From the NCBI GenBank assembly GCA_003254905.1, contig QANU01107566.1, positions 1,046,587 through 1,110,586 on the forward strand: DNA of 64,000 nt, written 5' to 3'. The DNA is from Nissolia schottii. Taxonomy: Eukaryota; Streptophyta; Magnoliopsida; Fabales; Fabaceae. Shown piece by piece: positions 1 through 11,720 of this stretch; position 1 is the stretch's first letter; every line of letters starts with the position of its first letter. The notes beneath the pieces are model-generated. The model saw only the letters and a program-made list of their open reading frames with translations, was not told the origin of the DNA and did not search any database. The position numbers and the translations under genes are program-made.

Positions 1-234
1 AGCAACACTCGAGCCTTAACAAGAATTTAGAGATTTTGATTGAGGAATACCAATATATGCATATTCAAATATTAATCGTTCTTATGGATTCAGGTACACT
101 TCTGCACATTTGATATTTATTTTTCTTAATGATTTGACGTAAATACTCTTGGAGTCATAGGATTAAGATTTTCTATCAAGGAGATCTCGTCATCATGAGC
201 CCCATCCCCCTTTCTTCTTTATTTGAGTTTTATT

Positions 235-450
235 AATGTAATTTTTTGTTATAACGGTTGTTGTTCTTATTGTTGGTGGTGACGATGGGGGTAAATGAAG
301 ATGATGAATGGTTGTGGTGATTATAAATAGGGTGGTTTGTGGGGTTGACTTTTGTTGTTAGTGGTGGGTGGAGAAGAGGAGGGAAAAAGTGGTGGTGGCA
401 GTGACGGATCTGTTGTTTGTGGCGGCGGTGGTTGGTAGTGGTGGATCTGT
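235..450. repeat. G/T-rich low-complexity tract (GGT/GTGG)
   Basis: The + strand is strongly purine/T biased, with many imperfect GGT, GTGG and GATG units. The bases on either side (1-234 and 451-752) are ordinary AT-rich sequence in which I see no gene. Confidence 0.6.
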
Positions 451-752
451 GATTGTAGAATTTGTTTAATGTCTTTTATATGTTTGATTATAATTTATTT
501 GTAGAATTTGATTTAGTTTATTTTAATGGAGGATATTGATTTATTTCCTTTTCTGTTGAGATTCCTTTTTGTTAATGGTTAGATATTTAAAAATATCCAT
601 GTATGTGTTAATATTTAGAAACTTATTTTGAATAATATATTTAGAAGCTGTAGAGAGGAAGGAAGACCTGTAGGTCTCCATTTCCGATGGATTTGGTCAT
701 GGGATTATTCGCACCACCTATTTCACGCGAAAAAAGTGTAGGAATTGGTTGC

Positions 753-2210
753 TGACACACACTAAAACGTTAAATTCTAATGTGTAATCAAATAATAATA
801 TATAAAATTAAGAAAACCCCAAAACGTAGTACAGGGCCTAACCTAGGTCGTCTTTAAGGAAACAATTTTCAAGCTAATTACAATTATAATTACAATTAAA
901 AACGAGTTTTGGATTGATGAATATAAATAAAAAGAAAGCAAAACGAAAGTAAGTCAACAATGATAAACAAATAATATCATGCATACGACGTTTCTGGATC
1001 AACGATTAATTGTCATTGGTTCCTAATTAATTATTCATAGGAGGGGATGCTGTTTATTATTTGAAATCTATAGCTAATACACAATTCACTTAAGAGATTA
1101 CGATCGTCAATCCCCTAAGCATTAATTAATACAAGAATTAAAACTAAGATCTCAACATTTAAAACTCATATCAATTATGTCCCAATTGCACAACCTAATT
1201 AGATCTAATTAATTCTCCAAAAAGTTTTCAAATCCTAAATCAATAAATACTACAATCGTCAAGATCTATCAACCTATAATTAACCCTAATCAATAACATG
1301 CAATCACTATATTAATCCTAATTTAGAGTTACCGCAACCAATATATTAAGAAACTACTCCTTCATGATGGAGGATAAAGACTCATAATAAATAAAAAGAA
1401 GAAGAAAGTGGAAAATAACAAATAATTAAAATAACAAAACCTGAATACAATAACAGAAGAACTTCGCAAATAATTGAGAGCTTGCGTTGTCAATGTGAGT
1501 GCTCCAACAATCCTTGAAGAACTAATAATTAAGCACTACTAACATAAACCTAAAGTGCATAAAATAAAAAGAAAAAGTGCAAAAAATAAAAGTGGAGGCT
1601 GAGTATGAAGTAGTGTGAAGTTGTTGAGAGGATGTCTATTTATAGATGATGGGTCCAAAGTGAGTGAAAATCCTGCACTTTTAGCACAACAGTTGGTAAA
1701 ATTGTGATAATTTTGGCTATAGATATCGGATTGGGGTAATTCAAGTCTTCAATTAAAGCTAAGAGATAGATCTACAACTTTGTAGTTGAAGTCAAATCGA
1801 TATTCAACCTCTATCATGACAAAAAATCTATGACAAAATCAACGTTAAAAGATCCTCCGTAAATCTTTGACCAAATCTTTTTAAATTTGAATTCAAACTT
1901 GTATTTTATGATCCAAATCTTCTCTTCAAATATCTTCTTCAAAATTTGTATCTTAGTAAATCTCCTTCAAATTTTCATTGATCCTCTTGGTAATTTATTT
2001 TTCTGCAATTAAAATAGAATACTAAAAAGGAGCAAAAAATCTACATATTGATTTCTAAGATAAAAATAGTGCCTTAAATTGCATTTTTCTTGATTTCTCA
2101 CAAAAGAGGATAATGTGCAAAACATATTAATTAAGCATTAAAGTAACACATTTTTAGGATGCAATGTTCAATTATAGAATAATAAAATAGGATACAAACT
2201 CCACCTATCA
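753..2210 (-). mobile_element. LTR copy A (probable solo LTR, minus orientation)
   Basis: This is a diverged inverted copy of the solo LTR at 8714-10224. Read on the minus strand it starts TGATAGGTGGAG and ends GTGTGTGTCA, the TG..CA ends expected of an LTR. A TATA box (TATAAATAGA) lies near 1635-1644 on the minus strand, at the place matching the + strand TATA box of the other copy. The flanking pentamers are gttgc and atcgc. They agree at 3 of 5 positions and both differences are transitions, so a decayed target duplication is possible but unproven. No primer-binding site or polypurine tract is visible beside it, which favours a solo LTR over part of a full element. Confidence 0.75.
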
Positions 2211-5162
2211 ATCGCTGAAAGCCAAAAATAATTGTTTTAAATGAGACAGACGATTGTGGCGCTCTAGGTAAAGAACTGGGGAGTGATTTGTATCATGCAA
2301 AGGACGAAGAAGTGGAGTCTAAGATAATGGATTTTATTGAAAACAAAGAAACTTGTCACAGATTGTCACTTGAGTGACGAGAATACAATAGACAATAAGA
2401 ACTAAGTAGCAAATCCTAATTATAAAGAAATTGAAAGAAAGCAAAGAAATAGAAGTAAAAACTTGAAAGAAAAAGAAACAAAGTGGTGGCAATTACTTGA
2501 ACTTTCGTGAGCTCGTGTTATCATGAATGACCATGAGCGTTTGTCAATCCTCACAGAAATGAACCACCCCTCAACCTTCAAAATAGTGTCTATTTATAGT
2601 GTTTTTGGCTCCCTTAATCGTCACCCCACGTTCTGGTGACAGTTTATTTCAATCTTACCACTGTCCACCAAGTTCGTGATAGTTGTGCTAATCCTCTTTG
2701 GAGCACGTTCAAACAGTGGGCAATTACCACTATCTGCATGTCATATCCGAGTAGTGGGAAGTTACCATGATACATAACCGTTCGTGTGCACCAATGGGTA
2801 ACTACCCCTCTGTGGTGATAAATAATCGTTTCCTCCAAAATATTCATTCAAATATTAAGATTCGACTACCACTTACTTGAACAGCCCTTAAATTGCCAAG
2901 CTAAAATTCAGATCACTAATCCGTACAATGCTTCGCTAATTTGAACTTGTTGGCACATATTCTGCCTTTTTTTTACTTGTCACTATTTAGCTTAACGGCG
3001 ATCAGAACTCTCTACTCACTAAGATTCTTGCCTCAACCGTCACTCCACTTAGTCGCAACATCTCATGTGTCCATGTCAAACTCATTTGTGATCAGACCTC
3101 CGTCGCCAGCTAATCCACTCGTCACAAACTCTACCATGTCGACAGCTTCGTTCTTGTCGACCAACATCCCCATCTTGTTACCACAAAGGCTTAGTTGCGT
3201 CTCTACCATCTTGTCGCCATCACCATCACCAATACTTAGTTAGTTCCCAAGCTCATCACATTTATCACCAAAACTTCAACCATGATGGGACCAACTTCCT
3301 CGACACCAACACTAGTGTCCATTCTTTATCCACCAAGTAAGTCGTCGGCATAGTTGTTAGCAACTAAATTTAACCGATCACAATGCTCATCTTCTCCCCC
3401 TTATTCCAAATGCTATCATTCACCTACCTATCACTACACATCTTAATCACTATCCACCATTAGGTTGCCCTTGCCTCTAGTTGCGTAGCCAAATTTGGCG
3501 ACCCTAACACCACCGATTAACAAGAGAGTTTCTCACTACGAAGATTGAAACAAAAAAAACAGGGTCATACTTTTTTAAAACAAGAAAACAATAAAGGATG
3601 TGCGATGTGGCACCACAAATGGAGTGAACATTTGTCTCAGAAAGGCTGAAATGTAGACAAGAGGAGGTCCAACGTGGGGCCATCGCAGAAAAATGGAGTG
3701 TTTCACATGCCTCTTGCCACGTGACACTCTCATAATGCTTAGAAAGGATTCCAATAGTTGTTTTTGAAACTTTGTAACTAAGAGCACTTTGATTCTTATG
3801 AGTGAGGGATGATTAAAGAACAATGTGAGTTACTATCATCCCACACCTCATGCTTTAGAAAACTTCTTTCATTCGGGTGAACGTTGTTCATATATGTACT
3901 ATTTATTTAAATGAAAATATTTTTAAAATATCCTGATGAAAATTGAACTAATTATAGAAAGTCTTTCAATATATGGAGTACAGTTGTTCTCAGTGTTTGG
4001 ACACTTATGACATACTACAACGGCTTTTTTTTTTTGGGTTAAGGATCATCTCACGTAAAATCGATACTTATGGGCAAATGAATTAGTTTTGGGACAACAT
4101 TGACTGTTTCAGATTGTTCCTTTTTGGACTTTTATAGTTGAGAGCAGTTCACACACAAAAAAAAAAGGAGTTGGAGAACAGCCTTTTAGGTCCCCTATCC
4201 ATGACACTAAAAAAAAAAAAAGCCTCCATTTATTCATTGATTTTTGGATTTGTAGTTTCTAAAGTGACATACTTTAATTGAAGAGTGAAGTGAGAGATCT
4301 CGTTATTAAATATATAAAATGATGCTAAGATCCATTTCTACTTTATAAATTTAATGGTGAGATCTAACACTTTATCCTCTAAAATAATGAATATTATTTT
4401 AGAGAATAATTGTCTATCAATTTTCATATTTTGCTACATACATAACACATGACTATAAATTTATTGAAGAGCATGTTTGGTCTCATCAACCTGCAATTTC
4501 TAGGGACAAAATAAGAAAACAAATGTTAAGTGTCATTTATATGATTAAATAAGTTGATTTTTAGTAGAATAAGTTAGTTCTCCCCGTCATTTTTTATTTT
4601 TAATTGTATCTTGTTCATTTTCTGTAAATTTATAGTCTGGTTTTATTATATATCATAAAATAGAGAAAAAAATATATATTCTCATCGAACTCCCATCTCC
4701 AATTTCTGAAGAAAAATCGAAATAGAAATAAAAAATCTTAAGAACTCAATGTTTTGAAACGAAAGGGAAAATGTTTTATTTTTGAAGCTCATGTCTCTCT
4801 TCAGGGAAAAATTTTCCTTTCTCACTTACTACTTATTTACATTTTTGGCAGCCACTTTATGAGCGGACATGTGTCTTTTTTCCATTTAAACCCACTAAAA
4901 TATTAGTTTTAGTGGTAAAAAGTAGTAAAAACCTATTTGCCGTAAAAAATTGTTGCTGCAAATATTTTACACTTTGTAGTGATCACACATCTAAAACATA
5001 TCATGATCCACTCATTTTTGTGTTACACAATCTATATCCATATGAGACCAGAAAAGTGAATCATATTAAAATGCGTGTTGCAAGAAACATATTTTAGCCT
5101 TGAATAATTATTCTTACATCTCCCCCTATTTGAACATCTGTTGCACACCCACCCTATTTTAT
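2211..5162. other. Gene-free repeat-derived sequence between LTR copy A and the Mutator-like element
   Basis: No credible gene is visible. The minus strand at about 2590-2606 reads CACTATAAATAGACAC, an LTR-like TATA context resembling that of the two LTR copies, so 2330-2900 may be part of an LTR from another family. The stretch 2940-3540 is CA/TC-rich with short open frames but has no recognisable domain. A palindromic MITE-like unit lies at 4288-4372 and is listed separately. Confidence 0.4.
4288..4372. repeat. MITE-like palindromic unit, copy 1
   Basis: The arms at 4288-4318 and 4342-4372 are imperfect inverted repeats (GAAGTGAGAGATCTC against GAGATCTAACACTT, with AT-rich inner arms). The same motif order recurs at 10973-11053, so this is a small dispersed foldback family. 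Confidence 0.5.
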
Positions 5163-6203
5163 TAAAGAATTGCGATTATTGCACACCAGGTTTTGCACAC
5201 CTAGTGCACACTTGAGGTAGTAACTACCCATGGCCTCTCGAGCCAACAAAATGGGAGAACATGCCCTACTTTCGCAAAACGTGCGTGCGTCACACACTCT
5301 CTCATTAAATCCTTCAACACATTAATTGTTCACATTTCGCGCTATTTACGAAAACCTTTCTTCTCCCAGAGCTAACCATCTCGAATTCCTCTCAGTCACT
5401 GCTTCTTTTTCATCATTCTTTTGCAACCACATTTTTCAACTCTTCCATCTCAAGGCTTTTTCGTTTCTGTAACTACTTGTATGACCTAACCCTTACTAGT
5501 CCGTTTCCTTTTTCCAAGTTAATCGTCGAACAAAAAACTTTCTTGTTGTTTAAGAAAGTTATGTCTCAGTTTACGAATGATTTTGTTTAAATATGAAAAA
5601 GGTTGTGTCTGTGTACAATAAATTGTTGTGTCTGAGTAAAATAAATGGTTGTGTCTCATTCTTTACTACGATTGTGTCTGGTGTTGGTGAGTTGGTTGTG
5701 TCTGTCTTTCGTGGTTATGTCTACCTATGGTTAAGTCTGTAACACTTTATGGTTAGATCTGATGAGAGAAAACTAGTTAGGTCTGTCTACGTTATGTACA
5801 CTAATTTGTGTATTTCTCAATGAAATAGTTGTATATGCCTATGCGGAGTGTTTAGTTGTGTCTACATTCTTAATGCTTCTATGTCTGTCTTTTACACAAG
5901 GTTATGTTCCCATATACAACAAAGTTATGTCCTACACAATCGAAAGGTTGTGTCACATACTTTGTCACGGTTATGTCTATGTTTGCTAGTTGGTTGTGTC
6001 TTTCTGCATTATATTGTTGTGTCTTCCTGTTTTATTTGGTTATGTCTGGTTGTGTCTTGTAGTTACGTCTTTCTACGTTATATTTGCTAATGTGTACTTT
6101 TATCATGTTGCAGAGCAATGACACCCAAGAAGACAACATCAGCCCCAAGAAGGCAACACCCACCACATCTGAATTGTCTAAGGCGAATTATAACTAAAAG
6201 GTA
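5163..6203 (+). repeat. Left terminal inverted repeat of the Mutator-like element
   Basis: About 1041 bp, matching the reverse complement of 7735-8713 joined to 10230-10326. The outermost 130 bp hold short GCACACC repeats. The middle holds the GGTTRTGTCT array. The inner end (6113-6203) holds a coding exon that starts ATGACACCCAAGAAG and is followed by a GT splice donor. Homology stops just past that donor. Confidence 0.85.
5596..6075 (+). repeat. Subterminal GGTTRTGTCT array, left TIR
   Basis: About 20 degenerate copies of GGTTGTGTCTG or GGTTATGTCT occur with irregular spacing of roughly 15-35 bp. Dense short subterminal motifs are a known binding-site pattern in some plant DNA transposons; a transposase-binding role here is inference. 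Confidence 0.7.
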
Positions 6204-6289
6204 TTTTTGATTCATACCTTTTTCTAATTCAATACCTACTACATTACCCCGCTGCATATCATCCCGTCGCAGCTCCACAGTTTTTTTTA

Positions 6290-7830
6290 AAAAAAAAAAT
6301 TTGTTGTTTTTTTCCCTTTGATTTTTTTGGGGGGAGCAAGCTTATCATCAGAACTGACATCATTAAGATACAATTCCTTATCTGATTTAGCCTCATCATC
6401 AGCTAATTCCTTTATTGCTTCTCTCTTCTTCCTCTTGGTGACGTTTCGCACGTCACCGACAATGTTCGTGAGGAGCCCCTAAACTAAAAAATAAAAACAA
6501 AATCATTAGTTATAAATAAAAAATTACAAAATGCAAAAAAGGAATTGCATCATGTGAAACTCACCGTTCACCAAGTCTTCTCATCACTTAGAAAAACGTC
6601 TACTAGATTAGATGTCCAGTAGACGATCCACGGCCTGGTGCTGTCTGGGTTGTTGCACTCCTTGAAACGGATAGCTTGCAAGTACAACAACTGAAATGTA
6701 AGAGACATTAACATAAATTTCAGTCTATAAGATCTGACCATTTTGTGTAAACAGACATAACCGAATAAAATAGGAAGACATAACAGTATAATGTAAAAAT
6801 ACACAACCAACTAGCAAACATAGATCTAACCATAATGAAGTACGAGACACAACCACTTTAAGCACAGAGATAGAACTATTTCATGCATTTGAACATAACA
6901 ATAATAGGACAGTAGGCCTAATATCTACAAGAGACACAACCATTGAAATAAAACATTAAGAATAACATACATGCAAAACATACACGCAACCTTTGCAATT
7001 CTTGACTACACCTCCGTGGAAGTCCTTTATACCATCCAACAGGAAGTTGTGGATGAAGGTCGGCCAGTTGTATGCCGAAGGGTTTGACACATCAACAATG
7101 GCCCAGAGGTGGTCAGCTGACACCTTGTGTGTCATGGTTGGGCATAGAAATGCCTTGACCAGGAAGAGCAGGTATGCCCTCCTGAATTTGTCCCTGGTGA
7201 TTCCCTTACTTATTTATGATTGTAGGGTGGGGACAATCTTATTTCTGTATGGGGCCACCATAGACCTTGTCTCGTCAGAATCAATATTCTTATATATGGG
7301 AGGGGCATACCTATTGCATAACATAAGACAAAGGATTATTTTAATACAATAATCAATACACAAAATAAACAAACAAAACCAAATATAATCATATCTGTTG
7401 CTGGCAGCCCTAGTGCAGCCCCTATGTAGTTTGCTCGACCTTTGATCTTGTCATTGTTCGGCACATCCATGGTGTTTATAGCAAAGTCATAGTGTTTGAC
7501 TAGCTGATGCACCAGTGAATGGTTGCCAGTAACCTTTGGGAGTTGGAGCATTGCCCCAAATCCTATTTCTTTGACTATCTTCTTTTGTGTAGCGATGAAT
7601 GATTCCACCACATCATACACTTTTACCACCGAGCACTTTGATTCAATTATGCACTACATGCAACTCAAACAACCAACTTAGTTATCATGTCTTATGTTTA
7701 TGTAAAATGATACACTTTCTAGTCCAAATAAATCATACCTTTTTGTTGGAATCTGCCTTGAACAATTCAGATGTGGTGGGTGTTGCCTTCTTGGGGGTTG
7801 AAGTTGACTTCTTGGGTGCAATAGTTCTAT
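6290..7830 (-). pseudogene. Decayed Mutator-element gene related to the N-terminal region of plant Ulp1-type transposon proteins
   Basis: Several exon-like blocks read on the minus strand. A basic start exon lies at about 7830-7752 (PKKSTSTPKKATPTTSELF) and is followed by a GT donor. A block at about 7670-7395 carries KEIGFGAMLQLPKV and GRANYIGAALGLP, the GFG..L and ALGLP pattern I know from proteins of Ulp1-carrying Mutator elements. A block at about 7315-6985 carries DKFRRAYLLFLVKAFLCP and NWPTFIHNFLLDGI. A block lies at about 6690-6565 with RPWIVYW, and a lysine-rich block at about 6485-6290. In-frame stops interrupt the third block, the start codon of the right-TIR exon is ATT instead of ATG, and I see no protease catalytic domain. 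The reading is a truncated, dead gene. The family assignment rests on memory of similar legume proteins. Confidence 0.55.
6735..6925 (-). repeat. Third, internal copy of the GGTTRTGTCT array
   Basis: Aligns with the right TIR array at about 7885-8010 in the same orientation; shared runs include CCAACTAGCAAACATAGA and GACACAACC. It sits between two exon-like blocks of the decayed internal gene, so it would lie in an intron of that gene. Confidence 0.65.
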
Positions 7831-8713
7831 AACATGATAAAAGTACACATTAGCAAATATAACGTAGAAAGACGTAACTACAAGACACAACCATACATAA
7901 CCAAATAAAACTGGAAGACACAACAATATAATGCAAAAAGAAACAACCAACTAGCAAACATAGACCTAACCGTGATGAAGTATGAGACACAACCTTTTAG
8001 TTGTGTAGGACATAACTTTGTTGTATATGGGAACATAACCTTGTGTAAAAGACAACCTTGTGTAAAAGACAGACATAGAAGCATTACGAATATAGACACA
8101 ATCAGACACTCCGCATAGGCATATACAACTATTTTATTGAGAAACCCACAAATTAGTGTACATAACGTAAACAGACCTAACCAATTTTCTCTCATTAGAT
8201 CTAACCATAGAGCGTTACAGACTTAACCATAGATAAACATAACCACGAAATACAAACACAACCAACTCACCAACACCAGACACAATCATAGTAGAGAACG
8301 TGACACAATCATTTATTTTACTCAGACACAACCATTTATTGTACACAGACACAACCTTTTTCATATTTAGACACAACCGTTCGTAAAATGGGACATAACT
8401 TTCTTAATCAATAAGAAAATTTTTTATTCGACGATTAACTTGGAAAAAGAAAACAAACTAGTAAGTGTTAGGTCTTACTAGTAGTTATGGAGACGAAAAA
8501 GCCTTGCGATGGAAGAATTGAAAAATGTGGTTGCAGAAGAAGAACGAAGAAGAAACAATGACTAAGAGGAAGGCGAAAGGGTGGTGTTCATGGGATGAAG
8601 ACGAGAGGGTTATGTTGCAATAGCTCTGGGAGAATAAATGTTTTTGTAGGAAGGGCAAAATGTGAACGGTTGGGTGCTGAGGGATTTAATGAGAAAGTGT
8701 GTGACACGCGCAC
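7735..8713 (-). repeat. Right terminal inverted repeat, inner part
   Basis: The reverse complement of the left TIR from its inner end out to the CGCAC site at 8709-8713, where the solo LTR enters. Compared with the left TIR it has an extra 18-bp duplication near 8040-8065 (TTGTGTAAAAGACA occurs twice) and scattered substitutions. Confidence 0.85.
7850..8375 (-). repeat. Subterminal GGTTRTGTCT array, right TIR
   Basis: The inverted counterpart of the left array; on the + strand the unit reads AGACACAACC or AGACATAACC. It keeps the same order of motif variants as the left TIR. Confidence 0.7.
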
Positions 8714-10224
8714 TAATAGGTGGAGTTTGTACCCTATTTTATTATTCTATAATTGAAAATTGAATCCTAAAAATGTGTGGTTTTAATGCTTAATTAATAT
8801 GTTTTGCACATTATCCTCTTTTATGAGAAATTGAGAAAAATGCAATTTAAGACACTATTTTTATCTTACAAATTGATATGCAGATTTCTTTTGTTCCTTT
8901 TTAGTTTTCTATTTTAATTGCAGAAAATAAATTGCCAAGAGGATCAATGAAGATTTGAAGAAGATTTGATAAGATATAAATTTTGAAGAAGAGATTTGAA
9001 GAGAAGATTTATATCATAAAATACAAGTTTGAATTCAAATTCAAAATGATTTGGTCAAAGATTTGCTGAGAATTTTTTAATGCTGACTTTGTTACGGATT
9101 TTGCGCCATGATAGAGGTTGAATCTTGATTTGACTTTAACTACAAAGTTGTAGATCTATCTCTTAGCCTTAATTGAAAACTTGAATCACCTCAATCCAAT
9201 ATCTGTAGCCGAAGTTATCACGATTTTACCAACTGTTGTGCTAAAAGTACGGGATTTTCACCCACTTTGGGCTCATCCTCTATAAATAGACATCCTTTCT
9301 CAACAACTTCACACAACTTCATACTCAGCCTCTACTTTTATTTTTTGCACTTTTTCCTTTTATTTTTTGCACTTTAGGTTTATGTTATTAGTGCTTAGTT
9401 ATTAGTTCTTCAAGGATCGTTGGAGCGTTCACATTGACAATGTAAGCTCTCAATTATATGCGAAGTTCTTTCGTTATTGTATTCATGTTTTGTTATTTTA
9501 ATTCTCTGTTATTTTGCACTCTCTTCTTCTCTTTATTTATTATGAGCCTTTATCCTCTATCATGGAGGAGTAGTTCCTTAATATCTTGGTTGCGGTAACT
9601 CTAAATTAAGATTAATTAGAGGTTCTTGTGCTTAATGTTTATTCATGATTTGTTCCGCTCCTAATTAGTAATATAATGATCGCATGTTATTGATTAAGGT
9701 TAATTCTAGGTTGATAGATCTTGACGATTGTATGATTTATTGATTTAGGATTTGAAAACTTTTTGGAGAATTAATTAGATCTAATTAGGTTGTGCAACTG
9801 GGACATAATTGATATGGGTTTTAAATGTTGAGATCTTAGTTTTAATTTCTGTATTAATTAATGCTTAGGGGATTGACGATCGTAGTCTCTTAAGTGAATT
9901 GTGTATTAGTTAGAGATTTCAACTAATAAACAACATCCCCTCCTATGTATAATTAATTAGGAACCAATGACAATTAATCATTGATCGAGAAACGCCATAT
10001 ACAGGATATTGTTTTTTATCATTGTTGACTTACTTTCGTTTTGCTTTCTTTTTATTTATATTCATCAATCCAAATCCTCATTTTTTTTAATTGTAATTGA
10101 CTTGAAAATTGCTTCCTAAGAAACGACCCAGGTTAACCCATGTACTACGTTTTTGGGGTTAATTTATTTTTATAAATTATTATTTGATCGCGCACTGAAA
10201 TTAACGACATTTTGGTGTGTGTCA
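8714..10224 (+). mobile_element. Solo LTR (1511 bp) inserted in the right TIR
   Basis: Bounded on both sides by the perfect pentamer CGCAC (8709-8713 and 10225-10229), the 5-bp target duplication typical of LTR retrotransposon integration. Its ends are TAATAGGTGG (copy A keeps TG) and GTGTGTCA. A promoter-like TATAAATAGA lies at 9281-9290. No internal retrotransposon sequence is present between the duplications, so this is a solo LTR left by recombination. Removing it restores the Mutator TIR. Confidence 0.85.
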
Positions 10225-10326
10225 CGCACGTTTTGCAAGAGTGGGGCTTGAAGGGTCGTGGGTAGTTATTGCCTCAGGTGTGCACCGAGTGTGCAAAACT
10301 TGGTGTACAATAATCGCGATTCTTTA
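10225..10326 (-). repeat. Right terminal inverted repeat, outer part
   Basis: Continues the right TIR after the inserted LTR. Bases 10225-10229 are the second CGCAC copy, and the rest matches the outermost 100 bp of the left TIR in reverse complement. Joining 8713 to 10230 restores a sequence that aligns with the left TIR without a gap. Confidence 0.8.
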
Positions 10327-10920
10327 GCCTTCCATATTTCCAAACAATGCCGAATCTCAAATTTAGTCTATAATTAAAATATCACTATAATACTTAGTCT
10401 CTAAACAAATAAAAAAGTGTATTGTTAGTTCTTCAATTCTTTAAATTGTCATTGTTAATGTTTTACATTTTTAAATGTTATTCTCATTAATCCCTTATAT
10501 TTTCTAATATTACCCTCAAATGAAATACTAACAATGACAATTTAAAGAGTTAAAAAACTAATTAGACATTTTTTTTGTTGGACCAAAGATAACAACTATG
10601 TTTTGTTTATAGACTAAATTGGGTCTTTACCCACCAATCACAACTTAAGCACCATTCTCATCTATTTTTTTTTTATATTATGTTTTTTTAATAAAGCGGT
10701 ACTAGTTGAATGGTTATCAAATTGGAGTTTTTTTTTACTACTTCTTTAACTATTGGCATCCATTTAATTTTGGCCTACCAAGTACATCTAGCTGAAAAAA
10801 TTAAAATTGAAGTACAATAATATTATTATTTTAAAAAGTCTAGAGATCACCATATTTTTTGAAAACTTGAAGATTATAATTTTCTAAAATAAAATAATAA
10901 AAAAATTGGATTATCGAAAG

Positions 10921-11053
10921 TGAGATCCCTCACTTTATAGGATAAAATGAGATCCCTCACTTTATAGGATAAAGTGAGCGATCTCACCATTAAATCAATA
11001 AAATGGAAATGGGTCTCACTTTCACTTTATTGATTTAATGGTGAAATTCGTCA
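10921..11053. repeat. MITE-like palindrome, copy 2, with 27-bp tandem repeat
   Basis: Two exact-period units (10921-10947 and 10948-10974) share TGAGATCCCTCACTTTATAG. They are followed by inverted arms of about 30 bp at 10973-11003 and 11024-11053 that pair with only a few mismatches. The arms match the unit at 4288-4372. Confidence 0.6.
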
Positions 11054-11205
11054 CTTTACCTTTTTGAAAAATTTCATTTTAGAGGACCCTTGCCCAATAA
11101 TAAAAGTATATTTAACATTGTTTTCTCTAATGAGACTGGGGGGCACATGGATCTAGATCAATCCAATGACTCAGTCAATCAAATCCAACCCAAATTAATA
11201 TTCTT

Positions 11206-11720
11206 AGGGCATGTCCGGTCATTGGGTTGATTTGAGTCATTTTTTATGTACTCAATTTTAATCAAGTCAGGTATCGAGTTTTAAAATTGAACTTGCATAC
11301 CTAACCTGATGACCGAATTACCCTATTTTTTAAATAAAAAATAAAAAATGATTTTTTTTTCTTACTCCCTCCTAATCACAATCACATTTTATCATGATTG
11401 CGTTCTACAAGAAAGGAGATTTTAAAAGAAAATGTGATGATTGTGATCTAAGATCTATTCTAATGAATAATTTTTGTTTTGAAATAGAAAAAGAAAATGT
11501 TTTTTGTATTGACATTAGTTAATATTAATTGTTATCTTTAAAATAAACACAATTTAACTATCTAACTCAATTCAATCCAATTAGCATCGGGTTAAATCAA
11601 ATTTAAATTATTTTTTTAAAAATAAAAACAATTCAACCCAAAATTTGAGTTGATTTACTCAAATTAAATTTTATTTTAACCTAAATTCGATCCAACCCAC
11701 CCCTAAATAAGACATGCCCT
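11206..11720. mobile_element. Candidate MITE, 515 bp, TIR AGGGCATGTC
   Basis: The perfect 10-bp inverted termini AGGGCATGTC and GACATGCCCT enclose AT-rich non-coding DNA; GGGTTG-type motifs near both ends extend the symmetry weakly. No clear target duplication was found. An element of unknown superfamily. Confidence 0.4.

Larger units (their letters stand above)
5163..10326. mobile_element. Mutator-like element with about 1 kb TIRs, interrupted by a solo LTR
   Basis: The outer ends are inverted copies of each other: the left end starts TAAAGAATTGCGATTATTG and the right end, reversed, starts TAAAGAATCGCGATTATTG. Homology continues for over 1 kb inward on each side. Very long TIRs, a captured or family-specific internal gene and no LTR structure fit plant Mutator-like elements. 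Without the 1.5 kb LTR inserted in the right TIR the element would be about 3.65 kb. I could not find a convincing 9-bp target duplication at the outer ends, so the exact boundary is good to a few bases only. No MURA-type transposase is visible, so the element appears non-autonomous. Confidence 0.75.

Noticed and set aside
2941-3243. 100-codon ORF on the + strand
   Set aside because: Compositionally biased, with no recognised domain, splice partner or promoter, and inside repeat-derived DNA.
5154-5171. 9-bp target duplication of the Mutator element
   Set aside because: The best candidate flanks match at only about 5 of 9 positions at any plausible boundary.
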